Source of the DNA: DASQFQ01 sp963811595
GTDB lineage: Bacteria > Actinomycetota > Thermoleophilia > Solirubrobacterales > Solirubrobacteraceae
Assembly (NCBI GenBank): GCA_963811595.1
Contig: CAWERW010000016.1
Span: 310,001 to 374,000 of the forward strand
Length of the DNA: 64,000 nt
Direction: 5' to 3'
How positions within the stretch are numbered: position 1 is the stretch's first letter; each line of letters begins with the position of its first letter. The position numbers and the translations under genes were made by a program. Positions 49,597 through 58,758 of this stretch are shown in pieces. The notes beneath the pieces are model-generated. The model saw only the letters and a program-made list of their open reading frames with translations. It was not told the origin of the DNA and searched no databases.

Positions 49597-51195
49597 CTAC
49601 AGCTTGACGACAACGCCCTGCGAAGGCGCCAAGGTCAGCGTCCCGCTCACCGTCTCGCCGTCGCGCGCCCGGTCGGTGGCGATCGCGACGACGCCGTCGA
49701 CGCCCTCGACGGTCGCCTCCGCGGCGCCCAGGTTGAGCGCGACCACGTGGCCGTCGCCGCGCCGATAGGCCCACACGCCGTCGGGCGCGGGCAGCGTCGC
49801 GTACGTCCCGCTCGTCAGATCGGCCGCCTCGCGGCGCAGCGCGATCAGGTCACGCGTGAAGTGCAGCGTCGAGCCTCGGTCCTCGCGCTGCGACGCGACG
49901 TTGTGCGCCGCGGCGTCGCCCAGCGGCAGCCACGGCTCGGCGCCCGCGGTCGTGAAGCCGGCGCCCGGCTCGTCCGCCCACTGCATGGGCGTGCGGAAGC
50001 GGTCGCGGTTGCGGTCCGGATCGCCCGTCCGCTGCGCGACCGGGTCGAGCGCGTTCGCGGGATCGAGCTGCACGTCCGGCAGCCCGATCTCGTCGCCGTA
50101 GTAGAGGAACGGCGTACCGCGCAATGTCAGCAGCATCATGAGCGCGACCCGCGCGCGCTCGGGGTCGCCGCCCGCCCAGCGCGTCGCCAGCCGGCCGGCG
50201 TCGTGGTTCGAGCCCGTGTAGACCGGCCACGACGTCGCCGGCAGCTTCTCCTCGACGCCCTCGACGATCGTGCGCATCGTGTCCGCCTCGAGCTCGGCGT
50301 GCACGAACAGGAAGTTGAACGCCAGGTTGAGCTCGTCCTCGCCGCCGCCGTAGAACGGGATCAGCTGGTCGAGGTCGAGCACGTACGTCTCGCCGACGAG
50401 GATCCGCTTCTCCTCGAAGCCGTCGCTGAGCGCGCGCCAGCGCCGCAGCACGTCGTGGACCTCGGGGCGGTTCATGGCGAACTGCTGCTTGAAGCCGCGC
50501 TTGCGCACGAGCGGGTGGTCGTCCTCGGTCGCGGCGGGCTCGTCGCGCAGCTCGCGGTCGTTGACGATCCCGTGCGTCACGTCGATGCGGAAGCCGGCGA
50601 TCCCGCGCTCGAACCAGAACCGCAGGATGTCGTCGAACGCGTCGCGCACCTCCTCGTTCCACCAGTTGAGGTCGGGCTGGCTCGGCAGGAAGTTGTGCAG
50701 GTAGCACTGGCCCGACGCCTCGTCGAGCGTCCACGCCGGCCCGCCGAACGAGCTCTCCCAGTTGTTGGGCGGCGAGCCGTCGGGCTTGGGGTCGGCCCAC
50801 ACGTAGTAGTCGCGGTAGCGCGCGTCGCGGCCGCCCAGCGCGTCCTGGAACCACTCGTGGCGGTCGCTGGTGTGGTTGGGGACGAGGTCGAGCAGCACGC
50901 GCATGCCGCGCCGGCCCGCCTCGGCGATCAGCGCGTCGAGGTCCTCGAGGGTGCCGAGGTCGGGGTGCACGCCCGTGAAGTCGGCGACGTCGTAGCCCCA
51001 GTCCTCGTTGGGGGACGGCATCGTCGGGTTGAGCCAGATGCCGTCGATCCCGAGCCACTCGAGGTGGTCGAGCCGGTCGGCGATCCCGCGCAGGTCGCCG
51101 ATCCCGTCGCCGTTCGAGTCCGCGAACGAGCGCGGATAGATCTGGTACAGGACGCCGTCGCGCCACCACGACGGCTCGAGCGCTCTCCCGGGCAT
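49597..51195 (-). CDS. GH13 oligo-alpha-glucosidase (AglA/oligo-1,6-glucosidase type)
   Basis: The protein has 532 residues from ATG 51195 (MPGRALEPSWWRDGVLYQIY). The four GH13 regions are present: DLVPNHTSDRH, GFRIDVTHGI (nucleophile Asp), ILVGETYVLD (acid Glu) and YTGSNHDAGR. The QPDLNWWNEEVRD segment marks the exo-acting alpha-glucosidases. It is divergent from the LacI gene, with a perfect palindrome between them, and probably splits the glucosides imported by the downstream transporter. Confidence 0.92.
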   Translation of the reverse strand: MPGRALEPSWWRDGVLYQIYPRSFADSNGDGIGDLRGIADRLDHLEWLGIDGIWLNPTMPSPNEDWGYDVADFTGVHPDLGTLEDLDALIAEAGRRGMRVLLDLVPNHTSDRHEWFQDALGGRDARYRDYYVWADPKPDGSPPNNWESSFGGPAWTLDEASGQCYLHNFLPSQPDLNWWNEEVRDAFDDILRFWFERGIAGFRIDVTHGIVNDRELRDEPAATEDDHPLVRKRGFKQQFAMNRPEVHDVLRRWRALSDGFEEKRILVGETYVLDLDQLIPFYGGGEDELNLAFNFLFVHAELEADTMRTIVEGVEEKLPATSWPVYTGSNHDAGRLATRWAGGDPERARVALMMLLTLRGTPFLYYGDEIGLPDVQLDPANALDPVAQRTGDPDRNRDRFRTPMQWADEPGAGFTTAGAEPWLPLGDAAAHNVASQREDRGSTLHFTRDLIALRREAADLTSGTYATLPAPDGVWAYRRGDGHVVALNLGAAEATVEGVDGVVAIATDRARDGETVSGTLTLAPSQGVVVKL

Positions 51196-51221
51196 GGCGG
51201 GGCAGCATACGCACTTGCGAC

Positions 51222-51253
51222 TTGACAGTCCTGACAGGATGGAACCGGTTCCA
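51222..51253 (+). promoter_or_regulatory. LacI-type operator with upstream -35 box
   Basis: TGGAACCGGTTCCA (51240-51253) is a perfect 14-bp palindrome with central CG. TTGACA at 51222-51227 is a good -35 box whose -10 region would fall inside the palindrome. The site lies between the divergent GH13 and LacI genes, 20 bp before the LacI start. Repressor bound here would occlude the promoter. Confidence 0.75.
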
Positions 51254-51273
51254 GTTCTGGAGGAGGACGGGGG

Positions 51274-52368
51274 TTGACCACGATCGCGCGAGTCGCAGCG
51301 CTCGCCGGAGTCGGCGTCGGGACGGTGTCCCGGGTGCTCAACGACTCCGGCGCTGTCAGCGCTGCCACGCGCCGCCGCGTCGAAGAGGCGATCGACGCCC
51401 TCGGCTACGAGCCGAGCGCCGCCGCGCGCGCCCTCTCGACCGGGCGCACGATGTCGCTCGGCGTCGTCGCGCCCTTCCTCACCCAGCCGTCCGTGATCCA
51501 GCGCCTGCGCGGCGTCGCCGGCCGCGTCGCCGACGCCGGCTACCAGCTGCTGCTGCTCGACGTGGAGCGCCCGGACCGCCTGTCTGACACGGTCGGCGCG
51601 TTCGCGGTCAACGGCCGCGTCGACGGGCTGCTCGTGCTCTCGCTCGCCCTCCCCGCCGACTTCCATCCGGGCAGCGTCCCGGTCGTGCTCGTCGATCGCA
51701 TGAGCACGGAGCTGCCGAGCGTGCACATCGACGACGAGGCCGGCGGCCGGCTCGCGACGGAGCACCTGCTCGCGCTCGGCCATACGCGCATCGGGTTCGT
51801 CGGCGACACGGAGGAGAACCCCTACGGCTTCTACTCGAGCGCGCGCCGGCGCGCCGGGTACGAGGCGGCATTGCGCGACGCGGGCGTCACGCCCGACCCG
51901 CGGCTGGTGCGCACCGGCCCGCACAGCCGCGACGCCGCGCGGGCGCTCGCACGCGAGCTGATCTCGGCGGCCACGCCGCCGACGGCGGTGTTCGCCGCCT
52001 CCGACGACCAGGCGCTCGGGGTGCTCGAGGCCGCCGAGACGAAGGGCCTCGCCGTGCCCGACCAGCTCTCGGTCGTCGGCTTCGACGACATCGAGGTGGC
52101 GCGCTACGCGAACCTCACGACCGTCGCGCAGCCGCTCGAGGAGAGCGGCGCGCGCGGCGTCGACCTGCTCCTCGACGCGCTGGCGGGCGGCTCGCCGCGC
52201 TCGGAGCAACTGGACTGCGAGCTCGTCGTGCGCGGCACGACCGCCCCGACGGGCTCGAGGATGGCGGACGCACGCGGAGGGAAGTCCCCACGCGTGCGAC
52301 CGCCGTTGCTCAATGGCATGATGCGGACGTCACGAACCGAAGGAGGGGAAGCTGATGAGGGGTCGTAG
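51274..52368 (+). CDS. LacI-family repressor of the alpha-glucoside locus
   Basis: The start is TTG 51274 behind GGAGGACGGGG. Helix-turn-helix TTIARVAALAGVGVGTVSRVLN, the hinge ALGYEPSAAARALSTGRTM and the sensor domain (VVGFDDIEVARYANLTTV, CELVVRGTTAPTG) are complete. The 364 residues include a tail of about 35 residues after the normal LacI end that overlaps the first 14 bases of the binding-protein gene, so translation of the two may be coupled. It probably responds to the imported sugar or its phosphate. Confidence 0.9.
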   Translation: MTTIARVAALAGVGVGTVSRVLNDSGAVSAATRRRVEEAIDALGYEPSAAARALSTGRTMSLGVVAPFLTQPSVIQRLRGVAGRVADAGYQLLLLDVERPDRLSDTVGAFAVNGRVDGLLVLSLALPADFHPGSVPVVLVDRMSTELPSVHIDDEAGGRLATEHLLALGHTRIGFVGDTEENPYGFYSSARRRAGYEAALRDAGVTPDPRLVRTGPHSRDAARALARELISAATPPTAVFAASDDQALGVLEAAETKGLAVPDQLSVVGFDDIEVARYANLTTVAQPLEESGARGVDLLLDALAGGSPRSEQLDCELVVRGTTAPTGSRMADARGGKSPRVRPPLLNGMMRTSRTEGGEADEGS

Positions 52369-53674
52369 GTTTTCTTTGATGCTCTGTGCGCTGCTCGCGT
52401 GCGGGCTGTTGGTGCTCGCTGCCTGTGGCAGCGACGACGAGGGTGGTGGAGACGGCGGCAGCGCTACCAGCGGCGGCGCCGGAACCACCGAGGGCGCGAA
52501 GGTCATCGATCTGGCGCTCGCCGACGATGCCAAGGGCACGGTCCGCTACTGCCAGGGCAAGGACACCGCGGGCGAGGCGAAGGACTGGGTCAAGCGCTTC
52601 AACGCCCAGGGCGGCCCGGTGCAGGTCGAGCTCGTCGAGTTCTCGCCTGACGCCGGCCAGCAGCGCAACTCTTTCGTGCAGCGCCAGGAGGCCAAGTCCG
52701 GCGACTGCGACATGTTCTCCGCCGACGTGATCTGGACCGCGGAGTTCGCGTCCCAGAAGTGGCTCTACGACCTCACGCCGTTCATCGAGGAGAAGCAGCT
52801 CAAGGACAAGCTGATCCCGGCCACGCTCGAGACCGTCACCTACGACGAGAAGGTCTGGGGCATCCCGCGCACCTCGGACGCTGCGTTCCTCTACTACCGC
52901 ACCGATCAGGTCAAGGAAGTCCCGACGACCTGGCAGGCCGTCTATGACGAGGCTGCCAAGGGCGACGGCATCGTCTATCAGGGCGCGGGCTACGAGGGCC
53001 TGACCTGCGACTTCCTCGAGATCGCCTTCGCCGCCGGTGGCAAGGTCCTCTCCGAGGACGGCCAGAAGGCCGAGTTCGACTCGCCGGAGAACCTCAAGGC
53101 GCTGCAGTTCATGGTCGACGGCATCAAGAACGGCGCCGCGCCGAAGGCCGTGACGACCTACATGGAGGAGGAGGCCCGCCTCGCCTTCGAGGGCGGCCGC
53201 GCCACCTTCCAGCGCAACTGGCCGTACGCGTACGCCACCGCCAAGAAGAACGACAAGGCGCCGAAGTTCGAGGTCGCCGCGTTCCCCGAGTTCGAGGGCG
53301 GGGGCAAGGCCGGCATCCTCGGCGGCCACAACGACGTGATCTCGGTCAACGGCAAGAACCCCGGCGGCTCGATCAAGGTGCTCGAGTTCCTCTCCGACGA
53401 GGCTCAGCACAAGATCCTCGCCTCCGAGTTCTCGCTCCCGCCGGCGATCGCGTCGGTGTACGACGATGCGGACGTCAAGAAGGCGCTCCCGTTCGCAGCC
53501 GAGCTGAAGGAGGCGATCTCCCAGGCGAAGTCCCGCCCGGTCTCGCCGGTCTATCCGCAGATCTCGGCCGCGATCTACAAGAACGTCAACGAGGCCCTGT
53601 CCGGCTCGGTGACGCCTGAGGAGGCGCTGAAGACCGCGCAGACCCAGATGGAACAGGCACTGAAGACGTTCTGA
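52355..53674 (+). CDS. Alpha-glucoside ABC transporter substrate-binding lipoprotein (MalE/ThuE type)
   Basis: This 439-residue protein starts at ATG 52355 after GAAGGAGGGG. A lipoprotein signal ends LLVLAACGSDDEG and is followed by a Gly/Ser linker. The rest fits CUT1 family 1 binding proteins (SFVQRQEAKSGDCDMFSADV, YEGLTCDFLEIAFAAGGKVL, GGHNDVISVNGKNPGGSIK). Maltose, trehalose, sucrose or similar oligosides are likely. It begins an operon with two permeases, an ATPase and a GH13 enzyme. Confidence 0.92.
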   Translation: MRGRRFSLMLCALLACGLLVLAACGSDDEGGGDGGSATSGGAGTTEGAKVIDLALADDAKGTVRYCQGKDTAGEAKDWVKRFNAQGGPVQVELVEFSPDAGQQRNSFVQRQEAKSGDCDMFSADVIWTAEFASQKWLYDLTPFIEEKQLKDKLIPATLETVTYDEKVWGIPRTSDAAFLYYRTDQVKEVPTTWQAVYDEAAKGDGIVYQGAGYEGLTCDFLEIAFAAGGKVLSEDGQKAEFDSPENLKALQFMVDGIKNGAAPKAVTTYMEEEARLAFEGGRATFQRNWPYAYATAKKNDKAPKFEVAAFPEFEGGGKAGILGGHNDVISVNGKNPGGSIKVLEFLSDEAQHKILASEFSLPPAIASVYDDADVKKALPFAAELKEAISQAKSRPVSPVYPQISAAIYKNVNEALSGSVTPEEALKTAQTQMEQALKTF

Positions 53675-53680
53675 TCCGTC

Positions 53681-54631
53681 ATGGAAGCCGCCACTGCAAC
53701 AGCGGGCGGTACCACACAGCGGCGGCGCTCCCGGGGTGTCCCGGAGCGCCGCCTCGCGTGGTACATGGTCTCGCCGTCACTGGTGCTCATCGCACTGGTG
53801 GCGCTGTACCCCATCATCTACGCGCTCTGGCTCTCGCTGCACCAGTACTCGCTGCTCCAGGCGGGTGTGGTGCGGTGGGCCGAGCCGCATCTCCTCGCCA
53901 ACTACACGACCCCGTTGTGGGGAGATACCTCCGGCGCGTTCTGGGAGGCGACACGGACGACGTTCGTCTTCACGTTCTTCGCCGTCGGCCTCGAGCTCGT
54001 ACTCGGCGTCGCGATGGCCATGGCCATGCACGCGGCGTTCAAGGGCCAGGGCGTCCTGCGCACGGTCATCCTCGTGCCGTGGGCGATGCTGACGGTCGTC
54101 ACCGCGATCACGTGGCGGACGATCTTCGAGCCTGAGCTCGGGTTCACGAACACGTTGCTGGGCGCCGTCGGGTTACCCGACGACACGGTCTGGCTCGGGC
54201 AATCGCCCGAGGCGCTGATCGTGATGATCCTCGCCGACGTCTGGAAGACGGCGCCGTTCATGGCCCTGCTGGTGCTGGCCGGGTTGCAGGTGATACCCAC
54301 CGAGCTCTACGAGGCGGGGAAGGTCGACGGCGCGACCGCGTGGCAGCGATTCACCAAGATCACGCTGCCGCTGCTGAAGCCGGCGATCCTCGTCGCGCTC
54401 ATCTTCCGGACGCTCGACTCGTTGCGGATCTTCGACCTGCCGTACGTGCTCACCCAGGGTGCGCACGGCACCAATACGCTGTCGCTGATCTCCTACGAGA
54501 CGTTCGGGGCGAACCGGTTATACGGGGAGGGCTCGGCGCTGGCGATCCTGACGTTCCTGATCGTCATGGCAGTTTCGATGATCTACATCTTCACTGTCGG
54601 GGGAAACCTACGGGGAATGGCGGAGGACTGA
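53681..54631 (+). CDS. ABC sugar transporter permease (MalF/ThuF type)
   Basis: The 316-residue protein starts at ATG 53681, 6 bases after the binding-protein stop. Six membrane segments are visible, and the EAA motif that binds the ATPase reads YEAGKVDGATAWQRFTKITLPLL. It forms one half of the channel with the next gene. Confidence 0.93.
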   Translation: MEAATATAGGTTQRRRSRGVPERRLAWYMVSPSLVLIALVALYPIIYALWLSLHQYSLLQAGVVRWAEPHLLANYTTPLWGDTSGAFWEATRTTFVFTFFAVGLELVLGVAMAMAMHAAFKGQGVLRTVILVPWAMLTVVTAITWRTIFEPELGFTNTLLGAVGLPDDTVWLGQSPEALIVMILADVWKTAPFMALLVLAGLQVIPTELYEAGKVDGATAWQRFTKITLPLLKPAILVALIFRTLDSLRIFDLPYVLTQGAHGTNTLSLISYETFGANRLYGEGSALAILTFLIVMAVSMIYIFTVGGNLRGMAED

Positions 54632-54634
54632 TCC

Positions 54635-55525
54635 ATGGAAGCTGCGTCCGTTCCCGCACCCGCGGAGGCCACTCGCGCGCGTGCCAAGCCCCAGAAGCCA
54701 CCACGCCAGGGGACTCCCCCCTGGATGTGGGTGGCGGTGTTCGCGATCGTCGTGTTCTGCCTGTTCCCGTTCTACTGGCTGGTGAACACGTCGCTCAAGA
54801 CCGGCTCCGACCTGTCGAGCGCAGCCCTGCTGCCGCCCAACCCGACGCTGAGCAACTACGAGTCGATCTTCAACGACCCGAGCTTCACCAAGGCGTTGCG
54901 CAACAGCGCGATCGTCTCGCTGGTCACCACGATCCTGTCCCTCGTCGTGGGCTCGTTCTGCGCATACGCGCTGGCGCGCCTGAAGATCAGGGCCAAGTTC
55001 CTGATCCTGGCCGTGATCCTCTCGATCACGACGTTCCCGCAGATCACCATCGCCGCGCCGATCTTCAAGCTGTGGCGCGACGTCGGGCTGTTCAACACCC
55101 TGATCGGCCTGATCATCCCCTACCTGACGTTCTCGCTCCCGCTGGCCATCTACATCCTGGTCTCGTTCTTCCGGGAGATCCCAAGAGACCTCGAGGAGGC
55201 AGCGCTCGTCGACGGCGCGACGAACTTCGAGGCGTTCCGCAAGGTCGTGGTCCCACTGGCAGCACCGGGCCTCGCGACCGCGGGCATCCTGACGTTCATC
55301 GCCACGTGGAACGAGTTCCTCCTGGCGATCACGCTGACATCCAACTCGGACGCGCGAACGGTTCCGGCCGCGATCGCGTTCTTCACCGGCTCGACCCAGT
55401 TCGAGCAGCCGCTGGGCACCATCTCCGCGGCCTCGGTGGTCATTTCGGTGCCGCTGATCCTGGCGGTACTCCTGTTCCAGAAGCGAATCGTGGCGGGCCT
55501 GACGGCCGGCGCCGTGAAGGGGTGA
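54635..55525 (+). CDS. ABC sugar transporter permease (MalG/ThuG type)
   Basis: This 296-residue protein starts at ATG 54635, three bases behind the MalF-type stop. It has six membrane segments and the EAA motif EEAALVDGATNFEAFRKVVVP. The N-terminal 25 residues are a Pro/Ala-rich cytoplasmic tail. It completes the channel. Confidence 0.93.
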   Translation: MEAASVPAPAEATRARAKPQKPPRQGTPPWMWVAVFAIVVFCLFPFYWLVNTSLKTGSDLSSAALLPPNPTLSNYESIFNDPSFTKALRNSAIVSLVTTILSLVVGSFCAYALARLKIRAKFLILAVILSITTFPQITIAAPIFKLWRDVGLFNTLIGLIIPYLTFSLPLAIYILVSFFREIPRDLEEAALVDGATNFEAFRKVVVPLAAPGLATAGILTFIATWNEFLLAITLTSNSDARTVPAAIAFFTGSTQFEQPLGTISAASVVISVPLILAVLLFQKRIVAGLTAGAVKG

Positions 55526-55532
55526 AATCTGT

Positions 55533-56729
55533 ATGGCTGAGATCACACTGAAGGGCGTGACCAAGCGCTATCCGGACGGGACCGAGGCGGTCAAGGCGAT
55601 CGACCTCGACATCGCGGACGGCGAGTTCATGATCCTCGTCGGCCCGTCGGGCTGCGGGAAGTCGACGGCGCTGCGCATGATCGCGGGGCTCGAGGACATC
55701 TCGGACGGCGAGCTGGTCATCGGCGGCGAGGTCGTCAACGACCTCGCCCCGAAGGACCGGGACATCGCGATGGTGTTCCAGAACTACGCGCTGTATCCGC
55801 ACATGACGGTGCGCGACAACATGGGCTTCGCGCTCAAGCTCGCCAAGGTCGACCAGGCCGAGATCAACACGAAGGTCGAGGAGGCCGCGCGCATCCTCGA
55901 CCTCGAGGCGCATCTCGACCGCAAGCCGGCCAACCTCTCCGGTGGCCAGCGCCAGCGGGTGGCGATGGGCCGCGCGATCGTGCGCGACCCGCGCGCGTTC
56001 CTCATGGACGAGCCGCTGTCGAACCTCGACGCGAAGCTGCGCGTGCAGATGCGCACCGAGGTGGCGCGGATCCAGCAGCGCGTGGGCACGACGACGGTCT
56101 ACGTGACCCACGACCAGACCGAGGCGATGACGCTGGGCGACCGCGTGGCCGTGATGCGCGCGGGCGAGATCCAGCAGGTCGCCACGCCGAAGGTGCTCTA
56201 CGAAGACCCCGCGAACCTGTTCGTGGCGGGCTTCATCGGGTCGCCGGCGATGAACTTCCTGCCGGCGAAGATCGAGGGCGGCCAGGTCAAGCTGCCGTTC
56301 GGCGACGCCCCGCTGCCCAAGGGGCTCGAGGGCGTCGGCGATGCGCGCGAGGTGATCGCGGGCATGCGCCCGGAGCACTTCGAGGACGCGAACGTTGCGG
56401 CTGAGCGCGGCATCCAGGGCATGAAGTTCACCGCCCACGTCGAGGTCGTGGAGTCGATGGGATCCGAGCTGTACGCGTACTTCGACGTCAAGGCCGCGGC
56501 GCACAGCGGCGAGCTCGACGACCTCGCCAAGGACGCCGGGCTCTCCGAGCTGCCGGGGCAGGGTGGCGACTCCACGCACGTCGTGGCGCGGCTCGACGCC
56601 ACGAGCAACGCGGCGGCCGGCAAGGACATCGAGCTCGTGCTCGACACGAGCGGCATCAAGCTGTTCGACCCCAGCGGCGGCAGCAACCTCGCCGCCGGGG
56701 AGCCCGCCGCGGCGGGCGCCTCGAGCTAG
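55533..56729 (+). CDS. ABC sugar transporter ATPase (MalK/UgpC type)
   Basis: The 398-residue protein has Walker A GPSGCGKSTALRMIAG, signature LSGGQRQRVAMGRAIV, Walker B FLMDEPLSNLDAKLRV, the switch THDQTEAMTLGDRVAVM, and a C-terminal OB-like regulatory domain from about residue 235 (FIGSPAMNFLPAKIEGG, GMRPEHFEDANV). Many actinobacteria share one such ATPase between CUT1 transporters, but here it is in the operon itself. Confidence 0.95.
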   Translation: MAEITLKGVTKRYPDGTEAVKAIDLDIADGEFMILVGPSGCGKSTALRMIAGLEDISDGELVIGGEVVNDLAPKDRDIAMVFQNYALYPHMTVRDNMGFALKLAKVDQAEINTKVEEAARILDLEAHLDRKPANLSGGQRQRVAMGRAIVRDPRAFLMDEPLSNLDAKLRVQMRTEVARIQQRVGTTTVYVTHDQTEAMTLGDRVAVMRAGEIQQVATPKVLYEDPANLFVAGFIGSPAMNFLPAKIEGGQVKLPFGDAPLPKGLEGVGDAREVIAGMRPEHFEDANVAAERGIQGMKFTAHVEVVESMGSELYAYFDVKAAAHSGELDDLAKDAGLSELPGQGGDSTHVVARLDATSNAAAGKDIELVLDTSGIKLFDPSGGSNLAAGEPAAAGASS

Positions 56730-56735
56730 ACGGAC

Positions 56736-58274
56736 ATGCGGCGGCCGGCCTCCGGGCCGGCCGCTCCGGCCTGGTGGCAGCGCGGGGCGATCTATCAGGT
56801 CTACCCGCGCTCGTTCGCCGACGGCGACGGCGACGGGGTCGGTGATCTGCGCGGCCTGGCCGCGCGCCTCGACCACCTGAGCGCGCTGCGGGTCGAAGCG
56901 GTCTGGCTCTCCCCCATCTTCCCCTCGCCGATGGCCGACTTCGGCTACGACGTCGCCGACTACTGCGACGTCGATCCGCTGTTCGGCACGCTGGCGGACC
57001 TCGACCGGCTGGTCGAGGACTGCCACGAGCGCGGGATCCGGGTGGTGCTCGACTGGGTGCCGAACCACACGTCGGACCGCCACCCGTGGTTCGAGGCCTC
57101 ACGCTCCTCGCGCGACGATCCGCGGCGCGACTGGTACGTGTGGCGCGACGGGGTCGACGGCGGGCCGCCCAACGACTGGATGTCGACGTTCGAGGCGTGC
57201 GGGCCGGCGTGGACGTTCGACGAGCGCACCGATCAGTGGTACCTGCACTCCTTCATGCCGGAGCAGCCCGACCTCAACTGGGACAACCCGGAGGTCGAGG
57301 CGGCGATGCACGACGTGCTGCGCTTCTGGCTCGACCGCGGCATCGACGGCTTCCGGCTCGACGCGATCGTCAAGATCGCAAAGGACCCGCTGCTGCGCGA
57401 CAACGGCGCCGGCGCGCTGCGCCACCACGAGAACTGGGGCAGCATCCACGACCGCCTGCGCGGGATCCGCCGGGTCGTCGACGAGTACCGGGACCGCGTG
57501 ATCGTCGGCGAGGTCGACGCCAGGGACGTGCACGGCCTGGTCTCCTACCTCAACACCGGCGACCAGCTGCACATGGCGCACAACTTCCTGTTCGCGGAGC
57601 TGCCCTGGAGCCCGGAGGCGTTCGCGTCGTCGATCGAGGACTTCGAGGCGCTCGCCGAGCAGGTCGCCTGGCCCGCCTGGTTCCTCTCCAATCACGACAT
57701 GCCGCGGGCGGCGAGCCGCTTCGGGGCCGCCCGGGCGCGGGCGCTGCTGCTCGTGCTCTACGCGCTGCGCGGCACCCCGTTCATCTATCAGGGCGAGGAG
57801 CTCGGGCTGCCGGACGCCGTCGTGCCGCCCGAGCGCGTCGTCGACGTCGACGGCCGCGACCCGGAGCGCGCGCCGATCCCGTGGCGCCCGCCGTCGGAGG
57901 CCGGGCCGGGCGCGGGCTTCACCGACGGCGAGCCGTGGCTACCGCTGGTCGACGACGCCGAGACGCTGTGCGTCGAGCGCCAGGCCGCCGACCCGCGCTC
58001 GACGCTCGCGCTCGCGCGCCGGCTGGCGGCGCTGCGCGCGGAGGAGCCCGCGCTCCAGGGCGGCGACCAGCGCCCGCTCGAGCTCGGGCCGTCGGTGCTG
58101 GCGTGGAGCCGCGGCGGCGCGTTCGTCGCCGCCGTCAACTTCGCGGCCGAGCCGGTCGCGGTCGCGCTGCCCGCGGGCGCGGAGCTGCTGCTCTCGACCG
58201 ACGCCGAGCGGGCGCCGGGCGGGCCGGTCGAGATGCTCCGGCCGAGCGAGGGCGTGCTCCTGCGGCTCGCGTAG
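56736..58274 (+). CDS. GH13 alpha-glucosidase family protein
   Basis: This 512-residue enzyme starts at ATG 56736. GH13 regions: DWVPNHTSDRHP, GFRLDAIVKIA (nucleophile Asp), VIVGEVDARD (acid Glu) and FLSNHDMPRAA. The QPDLNWDNPEVEA segment again marks exo-glucosidases. It is the last gene of the importer operon and hydrolyses the imported alpha-glucoside, partly redundant with the GH13 enzyme at 49597. Confidence 0.92.
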   Translation: MRRPASGPAAPAWWQRGAIYQVYPRSFADGDGDGVGDLRGLAARLDHLSALRVEAVWLSPIFPSPMADFGYDVADYCDVDPLFGTLADLDRLVEDCHERGIRVVLDWVPNHTSDRHPWFEASRSSRDDPRRDWYVWRDGVDGGPPNDWMSTFEACGPAWTFDERTDQWYLHSFMPEQPDLNWDNPEVEAAMHDVLRFWLDRGIDGFRLDAIVKIAKDPLLRDNGAGALRHHENWGSIHDRLRGIRRVVDEYRDRVIVGEVDARDVHGLVSYLNTGDQLHMAHNFLFAELPWSPEAFASSIEDFEALAEQVAWPAWFLSNHDMPRAASRFGAARARALLLVLYALRGTPFIYQGEELGLPDAVVPPERVVDVDGRDPERAPIPWRPPSEAGPGAGFTDGEPWLPLVDDAETLCVERQAADPRSTLALARRLAALRAEEPALQGGDQRPLELGPSVLAWSRGGAFVAAVNFAAEPVAVALPAGAELLLSTDAERAPGGPVEMLRPSEGVLLRLA

Positions 58275-58283
58275 GCTCCCGCT

Positions 58284-58553
58284 ATGCGCGCCTGGGTGAT
58301 CGGCCTGTTCCTGCTCTCGCTCGCCGGCGCCGTGCTCATCATCGTCGGCGGCACGACGCTCGTCGCGATCGGCGTCGCCTGCATCGGCATCGCCGCGGTC
58401 GGAGCCGTCTCGATCGCGTTCTTCGTGGTCGGCCGCGGCGAGGACGAGGCGCGCGCGGCGGAGACCGCCCAGCGCGAGGCGCAGGGCCGCCCGGAGAACG
58501 GCGACGGCCGCATCACGTCCCGCCGGCCGCCGCGGTCACGCGGGGACGCGTAG
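58284..58553 (+). CDS. Small two-helix membrane protein
   Basis: An 89-residue protein starting MRAWVIGLFLLSLAGAVLII with two hydrophobic helices (4-25 and 28-51) and a charged C-terminal tail of about 38 residues. No family is recognised. It lies 9 bp behind the GH13 gene and may be co-transcribed. Confidence 0.65.
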   Translation: MRAWVIGLFLLSLAGAVLIIVGGTTLVAIGVACIGIAAVGAVSIAFFVVGRGEDEARAAETAQREAQGRPENGDGRITSRRPPRSRGDA

Positions 58554-58581
58554 GCCTGCGGCGCCGCGGCGGTTTCGACGC

Positions 58582-58731
58582 ACGTCAACGGCGGCTGGGT
58601 AGGGAAGCGGTTCGGCTGCCACGGCGGTCTCGGACCGGGGTGTGGCCAGTTAGTCGGAATAATTGCTACTAACTGGCCACACCCCTGCCGCGGCCGCCTG
58701 AACCCACCTCCTCAATGCCCGCCGTTGACGT
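58582..58731. repeat. 150-bp nested inverted repeat between convergent genes
   Basis: An outer 13-bp perfect pair (ACGTCAACGGCGG at 58582-58594 and its complement at 58719-58731) encloses a perfect 18-bp pair, GGGGTGTGGCCAGTTAGT at 58637-58654 with its complement at 58668-58685, around an AT-rich 13-nt loop. Both pairs share nearly the same centre, so the whole element can fold into one long hairpin. It is much more than a terminator needs and could be a MITE-like or REP-like element. The rest of the 205-bp gap holds no gene. Confidence 0.75.
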
Positions 58732-58758
58732 TCGCCCGCAGAACCGCGGACGCCCGAA

